Origin: CAZAKZ01 sp964485695
GTDB taxonomy: Bacteria; Planctomycetota; JAFGQW01
DNA length: 7,105 nucleotides
Reading direction: 5' to 3'
NCBI GenBank assembly: GCA_964485695.1
Contig: CAZAKZ010000222.1
Span: forward strand, 1 to 7,105
In this document: positions 1 to 6,094 of the stretch, piece after piece
How positions within the stretch are numbered: the first letter of the stretch is position 1
Layout: each line of letters opens with the position of its first letter
Translations under genes and position numbers: made by a program
The notes under the pieces: generated by a model
What the model was told of the DNA's origin: nothing
What the model saw: the letters and a program-made list of their open reading frames with translations, nothing else
Databases searched by the model: none

Positions 1-95
1 TGCGCGTGCAGTGTACCCACGACCGGTCTCGCCCGCCGCGGGTTGGGCGCTCCGCACCTCAGACTGCCTGATCGCCGATCTCTCGGTCGCGGCGG

Positions 96-118
96 GTCGA
101 TCCTCTCCTGCGTACGTG
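96..118. repeat. 23-bp direct repeat, copy 1
   Basis: This 23-bp stretch begins gtcgatcctc and ends gcgtacgtg, and it recurs without mismatch in the same orientation at 2570-2592. Looser similarity continues on both sides: a cggtc about 10 to 20 bases upstream and a G-rich stretch ending in atcg downstream. This copy lies about 390 bases upstream of the beta-helix start codon. Its role is unknown. It could be a regulatory or transcript-end element shared by neighbouring genes, or a scar of duplication or insertion. Confidence 0.8.
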
Positions 119-443
119 CCGCTTCGGGCGGCGGATCGGCGGCTTCGGCGCAACCCAGCCCTGGAACGCGACTGTGCTGCCGCTTCCCCACTGCGCGGTG
201 GCTGATTGAGGTGCGAAACAGGCGGCGATTGCCATGGAATGAAATGGGTAATAGCGGCTGGGGCTGCAGTCACAGTGGTGCCGAGATGGCCTCACTCGTC
301 GCCTGACTCGGCCAACGGTCGTGAGTGGAGAACGCCTGCTTCCGCTACGCGTCGGTCCTCGGAGACCGGAGCGTGGGGGAGATCGGGGCTCTGCGAAGAT
401 ACGTGCACCGATGCCCCGAACACCCGGGCCGGGGAAACACGCT

Positions 444-452
444 TGGTAAAAT
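444..452 (+). promoter_or_regulatory. Possible extended -10 promoter of the beta-helix gene
   Basis: TGG followed by TAAAAT (447-452) matches an extended -10 element, and this is the most AT-rich spot in the upstream region. It would place transcription start near 459 and leave a leader of about 47 bases before the ATG at 506. No good -35 hexamer lies 16-18 bases upstream (that stretch is CG-rich). This is a pattern match only, and planctomycete promoters are poorly defined. Confidence 0.25.
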
Positions 453-493
453 CGCATGGCTCCGGCAAGCCAACGGTACACAGCGCTCTCACG

Positions 494-499
494 AAGGAG
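494..499 (+). promoter_or_regulatory. Ribosome binding site that fixes the beta-helix start
   Basis: AAGGAG lies six bases before the ATG at 506, the best Shine-Dalgarno match in the window. It decides the start: the same frame is open back to 206, but the extra 100 codons have no signal-peptide character, and the translation from 506 begins with a hydrophobic export signal. Confidence 0.85.
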
Positions 500-505
500 A
501 ATCCC

Positions 506-2545
506 ATGAGCCTCTCCGTCCTCTCTCTCACCCTGCTCGTGTCGAGCGCAGCGCCGCCCACCACGCTCAACGTCCCCGGGGACTACGCGACGATCCAGCT
601 AGCCATCGACGCGGCGGTGGCGGGGGACGAGGTGGTCATCGCTCGAGGCACCTACGCCGAGACCTTCGACCTGATGGGCAAGGCGATCACGGTGCGGTCG
701 AGCGAAGGCCCCGAGGTCACGACCATCGACGGTGCGGGGCTGGCCGAGTCGATCGTGCTGGCCAGGTCGGGCGAGACCTTGGCCACCCTGGTCGAAGGCC
801 TGACGTTCATCAACGGGGAAGGCGGCCTTCACCAGAACTGCGTCGCGGTCGAGCCGGTCGGGGGCGCGACCTACATCGGGACAGGCAGCGGGTTGACCGT
901 CGTGAACTGCGTCTTCCGGGACAACGGCCTGTCGGGCAACGTCGTCGAGGGCGCGGCGGTGTACGTGTTCGGCGGAAGTCTGCGGGTCGAAGGCTGCCTG
1001 TTCGAGAACAACGGCGTGGCAGGAGAGGGGTTCGGGGGAGGCATCGGTAGCTGCATCTCGAACGCCGCCCAATCCATCGAGATCATCGGCTGCGACTTCG
1101 TCGACAACGGCGCCGCATTCGGCGCGGGGGCGCGGCTGGGGGGATTCGCGAACGCGACGGTCATCGATTGCACGTTCGCGGGCAATGAGGCGTCGCACGG
1201 CGGAGGGCTCTTCACGCACGGCAACTGGAAGTACGCATCGAACCTGCTCATCCAGGGCTGCAGGTTCGCGGACAACGAATCGTCGTTCGGCGCCGGGGCC
1301 AACATCAGCGGTGACCGGAACATGGCCGGGATGCAGACGACCCTCACCGTCTCGGACTGCGTGTTTTCCGACAACCACGCGGGTTTCGGCGGCGGGCTGC
1401 TCCTCAGCCTCGCGATGGATACTGGCTACCTCGAACCGGATGCGCAGGCATTCGTCACCAACTGCAGGTTCGAGGGCAACGTCGTCGACGCGTGCTGCAA
1501 CACGGGCATCTACCACACTCCTTGCTTCGTCGATGGCTTGACCAATGGGAAGTACTGGGGGGGCGCGGCCGACATGCGGACCCAGTACGGCGGCCTGATC
1601 GAGATCGCGAACTGCCTGGTCAACGGGAACGACGCGGTCCGCGCCGGCGGCTTCCACCTGGTGACCTGCGGAGGCGGCGAGATCCGGCTCATCAACTCCA
1701 CGGTCGCGGACAACTTCCCCAGCGGTGTTCACGTGCGTCAGGGGGTGGAGGCCCTGCAGTTGGCGGCGAACGTGTTGATCGCCAACGACATCCTGACTGG
1801 GAACGGAACAGGGCCGGACAAGCAGCTCATCAACCACTCGGCCTCGGACCCGTTGATCTCGTTCGAGGCTCGCTACAGCCTCGTCGATGGCGGCTACCCG
1901 GGAGCGGGGAACATCACCGGCGACCCGGCCTTCCTCTTGCCGGAATTCGGCGCCTACTGCCTCGAGCCAGGCTCGGTGGCGATCGACGCGGGGGACAACG
2001 TCGCGCTGCCCCCATACCTCGTGGGGGACATCGAAGGACTGCAGCGGCGGGTGGACGATCCGAACACCGCCGACACGGGGAACGGCACCGCTCCGATCGT
2101 CGACATGGGAGCGCACGAGGCCCAGGACTGCGGCTGTCTCCTGGGTGCGAGCTACTGTGGACCCGCGATCCCGAACAGTATCGGCCTCCCGGGCAGACTG
2201 CGTGCCGTCGGAAGCGACTTCGCCGGCGAGAGCCTGATCCTGCTCGCCTCCGACCTCCCGCCGAACCAGTTCGGCTACTTCCTCCTGTCCCTTACCCAGG
2301 GCGTGTCCTACCCGCCGGGCAGCTCCGGGAGGCTCTGCCTGGCAGGGAACATCGGGCGCTTCAACCGCCAGGGTGAGGTCGGGCACTCCGGTCCCGCCGG
2401 CGCATTGAGCCTCGTCGTGGACACGACCGACATTCCGCCCTCCTCCAGCATCCTGGTTGGCGAGACCTGGAGCTTCCAGGCCTGGCACCGCGATGTCGGA
2501 AGCACGAGCAACTTCACGGACGGAGTCGAGATCCTGTTCCGATGA
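506..2545 (+). CDS. Secreted right-handed beta-helix repeat protein with planctomycete-type C-terminal domain
   Basis: A 679-residue protein probably exported to the envelope or outside; its ligand or substrate is unknown. Residues 1-16 form a short hydrophobic signal ending Ser-Ser-Ala-Ala, unusual in having no Lys or Arg at its start. Residues 22-76 carry the classic opening of pectin-lyase-like beta-helix proteins (VPGDYATIQLAIDAA, then GTYAE and a TTIDG turn). From about 130 to 375 there are eight coils of the type Cys-x-Phe-x-x-Asn followed by Gly-rich turns (near residues 134, 163, 195, 221, 251, 284, 319, 369), similar to chlamydial Pmp repeats. Residues 492-537 (AIDAGDN ... VDMGAHE) look like the region preceding a choice-of-anchor segment. 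Residues 549-679 match a tail known to me from secreted planctomycete proteins. No pectinolytic active site was identified, so a structural or adhesive role is as likely as an enzymatic one. The phosphoesterase gene follows on the same strand. Confidence 0.94.
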   Translation: MSLSVLSLTLLVSSAAPPTTLNVPGDYATIQLAIDAAVAGDEVVIARGTYAETFDLMGKAITVRSSEGPEVTTIDGAGLAESIVLARSGETLATLVEGLTFINGEGGLHQNCVAVEPVGGATYIGTGSGLTVVNCVFRDNGLSGNVVEGAAVYVFGGSLRVEGCLFENNGVAGEGFGGGIGSCISNAAQSIEIIGCDFVDNGAAFGAGARLGGFANATVIDCTFAGNEASHGGGLFTHGNWKYASNLLIQGCRFADNESSFGAGANISGDRNMAGMQTTLTVSDCVFSDNHAGFGGGLLLSLAMDTGYLEPDAQAFVTNCRFEGNVVDACCNTGIYHTPCFVDGLTNGKYWGGAADMRTQYGGLIEIANCLVNGNDAVRAGGFHLVTCGGGEIRLINSTVADNFPSGVHVRQGVEALQLAANVLIANDILTGNGTGPDKQLINHSASDPLISFEARYSLVDGGYPGAGNITGDPAFLLPEFGAYCLEPGSVAIDAGDNVALPPYLVGDIEGLQRRVDDPNTADTGNGTAPIVDMGAHEAQDCGCLLGASYCGPAIPNSIGLPGRLRAVGSDFAGESLILLASDLPPNQFGYFLLSLTQGVSYPPGSSGRLCLAGNIGRFNRQGEVGHSGPAGALSLVVDTTDIPPSSSILVGETWSFQAWHRDVGSTSNFTDGVEILFR

Positions 2546-2569
2546 TGACGGTCGGTCTGGCCGCAGGGC

Positions 2570-2592
2570 GTCGATCCTCTCCTGCGTACGTG
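2570..2592. repeat. 23-bp direct repeat, copy 2
   Basis: Perfect copy of the element at 96-118, in the same orientation. It starts 25 bases after the beta-helix stop codon and ends 29 bases before the ATG at 2622. Together the two copies bracket the beta-helix gene at a spacing of 2474 bases. It contains the palindrome cgtacg near its right end. No rho-independent terminator is visible in this gap. Confidence 0.8.
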
Positions 2593-2621
2593 ATTCGTGC
2601 GGGGCATCGAACATTGCGAGC

Positions 2622-2714
2622 ATGATCGAATGAGTCCTCGGGGTCATCGCGATCGCGGCCGCCTCCGCCAGCGGCCAAGATCTGCCCTGGGTCGACGGCA
2701 GCACGACCGTCGTC
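2622..2714 (+). other. Signal-peptide segment of the phosphoesterase, interrupted by in-frame TGA
   Basis: In the phosphoesterase frame, 2622-2630 reads Met-Ile-Glu, then TGA at 2631-2633, then a textbook signal-peptide core (VLGVIAIAAASASG) followed by QDLPW and the first beta strand of the enzyme. No ATG, GTG or TTG occurs in frame between the TGA and 2715. If the TGA were a sense codon such as CGA (Arg), the N-terminus would be an ordinary export signal. Another ATG at 2630 overlaps the TGA but is in a different frame and would need a +1 shift to join the enzyme. TGA is used as the stop of all six genes ending inside the window, so codon reassignment is unlikely. A real nonsense mutation, a sequencing error or recoding remain possible. 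Confidence 0.7.
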
Positions 2715-4250
2715 GTGCTGCCGGACACCGAGCGCTACTCGGACGACTATCCGCAGCACTTCGAGGCGCAGACCGATTGGATCGTCGCGAATCGGGAAGC
2801 GCGTCGCATCGCGTGCGTCCTGCACCTCGGGGACATCACGCAGCGCAACGCCCCGGCGGAGTGGGCCGTGGCCCGGCGCTGTCTCGGCACGCTCGATGGC
2901 CAGGTGCCCTACGTGCTCGCGACCGGCAACCACGACTACGACGACAACGCTCCGAAGCGCGACACGACGCGACTGAACGAGTACTTCCCCCTCGATGCGA
3001 TTCGCAAGTGGCCGACCTTCGGCGGCGCCTTCGAGCCGGGTCAGCTGGAGAACAGCTACCACCTCGTGCCGATCGCCGGCCGGGACTGGATTGTGCTGTC
3101 CCTCGAGATGGGACCGCGCGACGAGACGGTCACCTGGGCCAATCGCATTCTGGAGCGACATGTCGACCGGCCGGCGATCATCGTCACGCACGCCTACCTG
3201 TTCCGCGACAACCAGCGCTACGATCGGCGTCTCGGCAGGCAGCGCGCCAGCCCGATGGGTTGGGGGAACGACGGGGAGGAGCTCTGGCAGAAGCTGGTGC
3301 GTCGTCACCGCAACGTGATGATCGTGCACAGCGGTCATGTCTCCACCGGGGGGCTGGGGTACCTCGCCAGCGAGGGGGACTACGGGAACACCGTCCACCA
3401 GCTGATGGTCGACTACGAGAAGATGAAGGGCGGCGGCATGGCCTACCTGCGGCTGCTCGAGTTCCTGCCCGACGGCAAGACCGTTCAGGTCCGGAGCTAC
3501 TCGCCAGCGCTGAAGACGACTCGCAGCTCGCCGCTGGAGGAGTTCACCTTCGAGCTGCGCGCGGCCACGCGCGACGAGCCCGAGCCGGTCGGGGAGGTAC
3601 GGTCCGCCCCACTGACCCGAGCGCCGGTGCACCGCTACCGGTTCGAGGGACGGTCGCGGCGGAGCGACTCGATCGTCGATTCCGCCGGCGAGGCCCACAG
3701 CACGTTGAGGACCGAAGACTCATCGTCGCGGCTGAACGGCAAGGGACAGCTGGTCCTGAGCGGCAGTGGTCACGTGCGCCTGCCGCCGGGAATCCTCGAG
3801 GAAGCGCGCGATCTCAGCTTCGAGATCTGGTTCACGCCGACCGCCGAGCACTACAAGTGGAACAGCGTCGTCCGTTTCGGCTCGCGCGACGACTGGCTGA
3901 CGTACGTCTTTCGCACACTGACCGTTCATCGGGCCGAGATCGCGGTGGACCGGCACAACGAGGATATCCAGCAGAACGTCTCCGTGACGCCGGATGAGCC
4001 GCTCCACGTGGTCGTCACCTACGATCACCGCGGCTCCGACGGTGCACCGCTCCTGTGCTGCTATCGGGACGGCCAGCTCGCCGGAATGATGACCACCAGG
4101 CTCCTCTTGAGCGACGTCGAAGTCTCGGAAGGCCTGATCGGTCCCTTCGAGGGGATCTTCGAGGAGCTCCGCATCTGGGACTACTCGCTCCAGGCCTCCG
4201 AGGTGTGCGGCAGCTACGAGGCCGGGCCAGGCAAGCTCCGAATCAGGTGA
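2715..4250 (+). CDS. Calcineurin-like metallophosphoesterase with C-terminal LamG-like domain
   Basis: The uninterrupted frame from the GTG at 2715 gives 511 residues, but this start cuts into the first beta strand, so the real N-terminus is probably upstream (see 2622-2714). Counted from the GTG, the dinuclear-metal motifs of the calcineurin-like fold are all present: Asp4 in LPDTE, GD at 39-40, GNHD at 71-74, His159 in VTHAY, and His205/His208 in HSGH. The enzyme should hydrolyse a phosphoester; the substrate is unknown. Residues about 305-500 resemble a concanavalin A-like LamG/Laminin_G_3 domain (LSFEIWF, then VVVTYD, and ELRIWDYSL near the end), which often binds glycans or other surface ligands. 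The predicted export signal would place it in the periplasm or outside. It follows the beta-helix gene on the same strand and could be co-transcribed with it. It converges on the dehydrogenase gene with 39 bases between their stops. Confidence 0.9.
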   Translation: MLPDTERYSDDYPQHFEAQTDWIVANREARRIACVLHLGDITQRNAPAEWAVARRCLGTLDGQVPYVLATGNHDYDDNAPKRDTTRLNEYFPLDAIRKWPTFGGAFEPGQLENSYHLVPIAGRDWIVLSLEMGPRDETVTWANRILERHVDRPAIIVTHAYLFRDNQRYDRRLGRQRASPMGWGNDGEELWQKLVRRHRNVMIVHSGHVSTGGLGYLASEGDYGNTVHQLMVDYEKMKGGGMAYLRLLEFLPDGKTVQVRSYSPALKTTRSSPLEEFTFELRAATRDEPEPVGEVRSAPLTRAPVHRYRFEGRSRRSDSIVDSAGEAHSTLRTEDSSSRLNGKGQLVLSGSGHVRLPPGILEEARDLSFEIWFTPTAEHYKWNSVVRFGSRDDWLTYVFRTLTVHRAEIAVDRHNEDIQQNVSVTPDEPLHVVVTYDHRGSDGAPLLCCYRDGQLAGMMTTRLLLSDVEVSEGLIGPFEGIFEELRIWDYSLQASEVCGSYEAGPGKLRIR

Positions 4251-4252
4251 AA

Positions 4253-4272
4253 GCCGCCCTCTCCTGGGTGGC
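4253..4272. terminator. Weak hairpin between convergent genes
   Basis: A six-pair stem (gccgcc with ggtggc, one G-U pair, 8-base loop) fills the gap between the two convergent stop codons. No T-run follows on the + strand. Read on the - strand the stem is followed by only TTT. It is well placed for a bidirectional terminator but too weak to call firmly. Confidence 0.25.
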
Positions 4273-4289
4273 GCTGATCCTGTGTCGAG

Positions 4290-5480
4290 TCAACCCATCC
4301 GCTGGCGCAGGATCCGGACGACGTCGTCCCTCGACAGCGCGACGGGGTTGTTCTTCAGGCCGGCCGCGGTCGCGATCGCGTCGAGATCGTTCTGGCCGAC
4401 GCCGAAGTTCCCTAGCGGTTCGAGCCCGAGCGTCCCGGTCCATTCCTCGAGACGCGCGGGGAGGAGCTCGAGGCAATCGCCGTCGTCGGCCGGAGCGTCG
4501 TCGAACAGCGCGCGAGCCGCGGTGACTTGGCGCGCGAGCGCCGGTTCGCCTTCGGCACCGAGCTCCCGGAGCCGCTCGAGGTTCACGCGAACCGCCGAGG
4601 CGAGCAACGTCCCGCAGGCCACCCCGTGGGGAATCCCGAACCAGGAGCCGAGCGGCGGCGCCAGGCCGTGGACGATGCCCAGGCCGGCGTTGGCCAGGGT
4701 GACGCCCGACAGGAACGCGGCGTACGCGAGATCGGCGCGCGCCGGGGCGGGAGGCGGGCTCGTCGTGCAGGCCGCGATCAGGCTGCGGCCGGAGCAGCGC
4801 AGGCCCTGCAGCGCCAGCGCGTCGGTCAGCGGCGAGGCCCCGGTCGAGAGGTAGGATTCCAGGAGCTGGGTCAGGGCGTCCATGGCGCACGCCGACCGGA
4901 CCGCGGGGGCACAGGTCGACAGGAGCTCGGGATCCACCAGGGCGACGTCCGGTACGAAGTCGTCGTGACGCAGCGAGGCCTTGAAGCCATCCCGCCCCGG
5001 ACGACCCAGGACCGCGTTCTTGGTCGCTTCGCTCCCCGTGCCGGCAGTGGTCGGGACCGCGATGAACGGGAGCTTGCCTCCGGGGTGCGGGCGGCCGCGG
5101 CCCTCCCCCTCGAGGAACTGCTCGACCCCTGCCCCGATGGGGAGCATCGCCGAGATCGCCTTGGCCGCGTCCAGGACGCTGCCACCGCCCATGCCGACCA
5201 CGACCTCCGGTGGAGAGGCCGCCCGGCGTCCTTCGGACACCGCGAGGTCGACCAGGTCGGGGCTCGGCTCGCCCGACACGGAGAGCCTCGAGAGATCGAC
5301 CCCCGCGCGGCTGAGCGCCTCGACGAGGGGAGCCAAGCGGCCGGAGTCCTCCAGCGAGCGCGCCCCGGTGACCAGCAGGCAGGTTCGCCCGGCGCGGCGC
5401 ACGAGGTCGGGCAGCTCTCCGAGGACCCCGTCACCGAACACCAGGCGCGGGACCTTTGCGGTCCGGAACGGAGGGATCAC
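4290..5480 (-). CDS. Iron-containing (group III) alcohol dehydrogenase
   Basis: A 396-residue NAD(P)-dependent oxidoreductase of the Fe-ADH family, interconverting an alcohol and an aldehyde or ketone in the cytoplasm; substrate not readable. The cofactor motif GGGSVLDAAKA lies at residues 98-108 and the family signature PTTAGTGSE at 143-151. The metal-site region is at 201-285. By alignment to FucO, Asp201, His271 and His285 match three of four ligands, but the expected His of DALTH is Gln205, and the conserved His four after His271 is Pro275. Length is normal for the family (about 380-400). I chose the GTG at 5480 because GGAGGAG precedes it at a suitable distance and because it overlaps the stop of the LsrG-like gene by four bases (GTGA). 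The frame is open further upstream, to 5567, but that part reads as low-complexity shadow over the neighbouring gene. The two genes should be co-transcribed and translationally coupled. Confidence 0.94.
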   Translation of the reverse strand: MIPPFRTAKVPRLVFGDGVLGELPDLVRRAGRTCLLVTGARSLEDSGRLAPLVEALSRAGVDLSRLSVSGEPSPDLVDLAVSEGRRAASPPEVVVGMGGGSVLDAAKAISAMLPIGAGVEQFLEGEGRGRPHPGGKLPFIAVPTTAGTGSEATKNAVLGRPGRDGFKASLRHDDFVPDVALVDPELLSTCAPAVRSACAMDALTQLLESYLSTGASPLTDALALQGLRCSGRSLIAACTTSPPPAPARADLAYAAFLSGVTLANAGLGIVHGLAPPLGSWFGIPHGVACGTLLASAVRVNLERLRELGAEGEPALARQVTAARALFDDAPADDGDCLELLPARLEEWTGTLGLEPLGNFGVGQNDLDAIATAAGLKNNPVALSRDDVVRILRQRMG

Positions 5481-5785
5481 CAGAGACTCTCCTCCAGCGG
5501 GCGGACCACCTCGTGCCGGACTCCCTCGCGCGGCGCGGCCATCCAAGGGGCGACGGCCTCCCGCCACTTCTGGTAGTGCGCGGTCTCCTTGTGTGCAGCC
5601 GCCGCCTCTTCGCTGGCGTACGCCTCGTAGAGGGTGAACACGGTCGGATCGTCGGAGCGACGGAGGACGTCGAAACGCAAGTTCCCCTCCTCTCGAATCG
5701 AACCTTCGTGATTCGCGATGGTGACCGCGACGAAATCGTCCACGAAGTCGGGAATCACGGAAACGGTCACGAGGGTCACAATCAT
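5477..5785 (-). CDS. LsrG-like ABM-fold protein (putative quinol monooxygenase or phospho-DPD isomerase family)
   Basis: A 102-residue cytoplasmic protein with the small dimeric ferredoxin-like ABM fold. It strongly resembles Escherichia coli LsrG (96 residues), the isomerase acting on phosphorylated autoinducer-2: VTLV near the start, NHEGS at 25-29, EEGNLRFDV at 32-40, LYEAY at 52-56, HK at 65-66, HY at 70-71 and a late PR at 85-86. Despite the family name, many members are isomerases or heme or quinol enzymes, so the reaction here is uncertain. The ATG at 5785 is the natural start because the protein aligns with LsrG from its first residues; no good ribosome binding site precedes it. It ends inside the start of the dehydrogenase gene (GTGA overlap), so the two products probably act on one pathway. 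No other Lsr gene (kinase, transporter, LsrF) is visible in the window. Confidence 0.9.
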   Translation of the reverse strand: MIVTLVTVSVIPDFVDDFVAVTIANHEGSIREEGNLRFDVLRRSDDPTVFTLYEAYASEEAAAAHKETAHYQKWREAVAPWMAAPREGVRHEVVRPLEESLW

Positions 5786-5818
5786 CTCGGAACTCGAGGG
5801 AAAGAGGGATGCGGATCG

Positions 5819-5844
5819 GGGGCCATGGAGGGCCCCTCTCGAGG
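5819..5844. repeat. Overlapping inverted repeats upstream of the LsrG-like gene
   Basis: ggggcc (5819-5824) pairs with ggcccc (5831-5836) over a 6-base loop, and an alternative stem uses agggcc with ggccct further right. The two share bases and cannot form together. They sit about 35-60 bases upstream of the LsrG-like ATG, in its probable leader or promoter region. Mutually exclusive GC-rich stems are easy to find in DNA of this composition, so a regulatory role is only a possibility. Confidence 0.35.
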
Positions 5845-5920
5845 CCCTACGGATCGAGCCTACGTGATCACCCGACCGCGAACCAGGCACCGAACACCAC
5901 GTGCGTGGGGTAGGCCCCGG

Positions 5921-5935
5921 TCCGCCGAGGGCGGA
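5921..5935. repeat. Short perfect hairpin, part of a tandem pair
   Basis: tccgcc and ggcgga form a six-pair stem with the three-base loop gag. It stands one base away from the larger hairpin at 5937-5961, giving two adjacent stem-loops with equal three-base loops. Confidence 0.6.
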
Positions 5936-5936
5936 T

Positions 5937-5961
5937 CGCAACGCCCCGGTGGGGCGTTGCG
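5937..5961. repeat. Perfect 11-bp hairpin with 3-base loop
   Basis: cgcaacgcccc (5937-5947) is followed by loop ggt and the exact reverse complement (5951-5961). An uninterrupted 11-pair stem is much stronger than any other in the window. No T-run follows on either strand, so it is not a classical terminator, although it lies about 135 bases downstream of the SnoaL-like stop and could stabilise or end that transcript. Tandem GC-rich hairpins also fit a REP-like element or the folded end of a single-strand transposon, which agrees with the neighbouring transposase relic. Confidence 0.75.
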
Positions 5962-6094
5962 AAGGGGACCCGTCTCGCCACGGCTTGCAGGAGGGGGAGC
6001 AGGCCCTGAGGTCCCTCCTCCCGCGTCGCCGTGTACACGCCGTCCAGCACCAGGGTGTGAAAGGACCTCGACGGGATCGGACATCACCCGTCCC

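Larger units (their letters stand above)
1..505. other. Left-edge region without a convincing gene
   Basis: I see no gene I can support here. Several frames stay open on both strands because GC is high and stops are rare, but their translations are rich in Arg, Ser, Ala and Pro with no recognisable domain or periodic hydrophobic pattern. The region may hold the tail of a gene that starts before the window, plus the upstream region of the beta-helix gene. It contains one copy of a 23-bp repeat (96-118), a weak 5-bp stem (353-357 with 364-368), and a possible extended -10 promoter element just before the first gene. Confidence 0.6.
5868..6083 (-). pseudogene. Probable relic of an IS91-type (Y2) transposase
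   Basis: This - strand frame has no good start and ends at a TGA at 5868. Its middle, FHTLVLDGVYTATREEG (coded from about 6062 down), matches my memory of the block following the HUH motif of IS91-family Y2 transposases, where the usual sequence is close to HFHTLVLDGVY. The first His of the motif is Ser here, and the flanking sequence does not continue the family (no zinc-binding domain, no tyrosine block), so only about 20-35 codons of similarity remain. The rest of the frame runs through a perfect hairpin (5937-5961). It lies between two - strand genes in the longest spacer of that strand. Alternatives are a short orphan gene of about 60 residues from the GTG at 6050, or a chance resemblance. 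Confidence 0.42.

Noticed and set aside
206..505. N-terminal extension of the beta-helix gene back to 206
   Set aside because: The 100 extra codons have no signal peptide or domain, while the ATG at 506 has AAGGAG at six bases and starts a hydrophobic export signal.
599..2728. 709-codon open frame on the - strand
   Set aside because: It is the complement of the beta-helix gene; its translation is rich in Arg, Val, Asp and Ala with no domain, as expected for GC-rich antisense frames.
2514..3698. 394-codon open frame on the - strand
   Set aside because: Antisense shadow of the phosphoesterase, whose metal motifs are clear on the + strand.
2597..3997. 466-codon + strand frame that includes the ATG at 2630
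   Set aside because: Arg-rich shadow frame over the phosphoesterase with no recognisable motif. The ATG at 2630 matters only as a possible shifted start of the phosphoesterase.
4527..5576. 349-codon + strand frame opposite the dehydrogenase
   Set aside because: Antisense shadow, low-complexity Arg/Ala/Gly-rich translation without motifs.
5860..6087. 75-codon - strand frame beginning MSDPVEV
   Set aside because: Low-complexity Pro/Arg/Gly translation with no family resemblance; the overlapping frame ending at 5868 carries the only recognisable block in the spacer.
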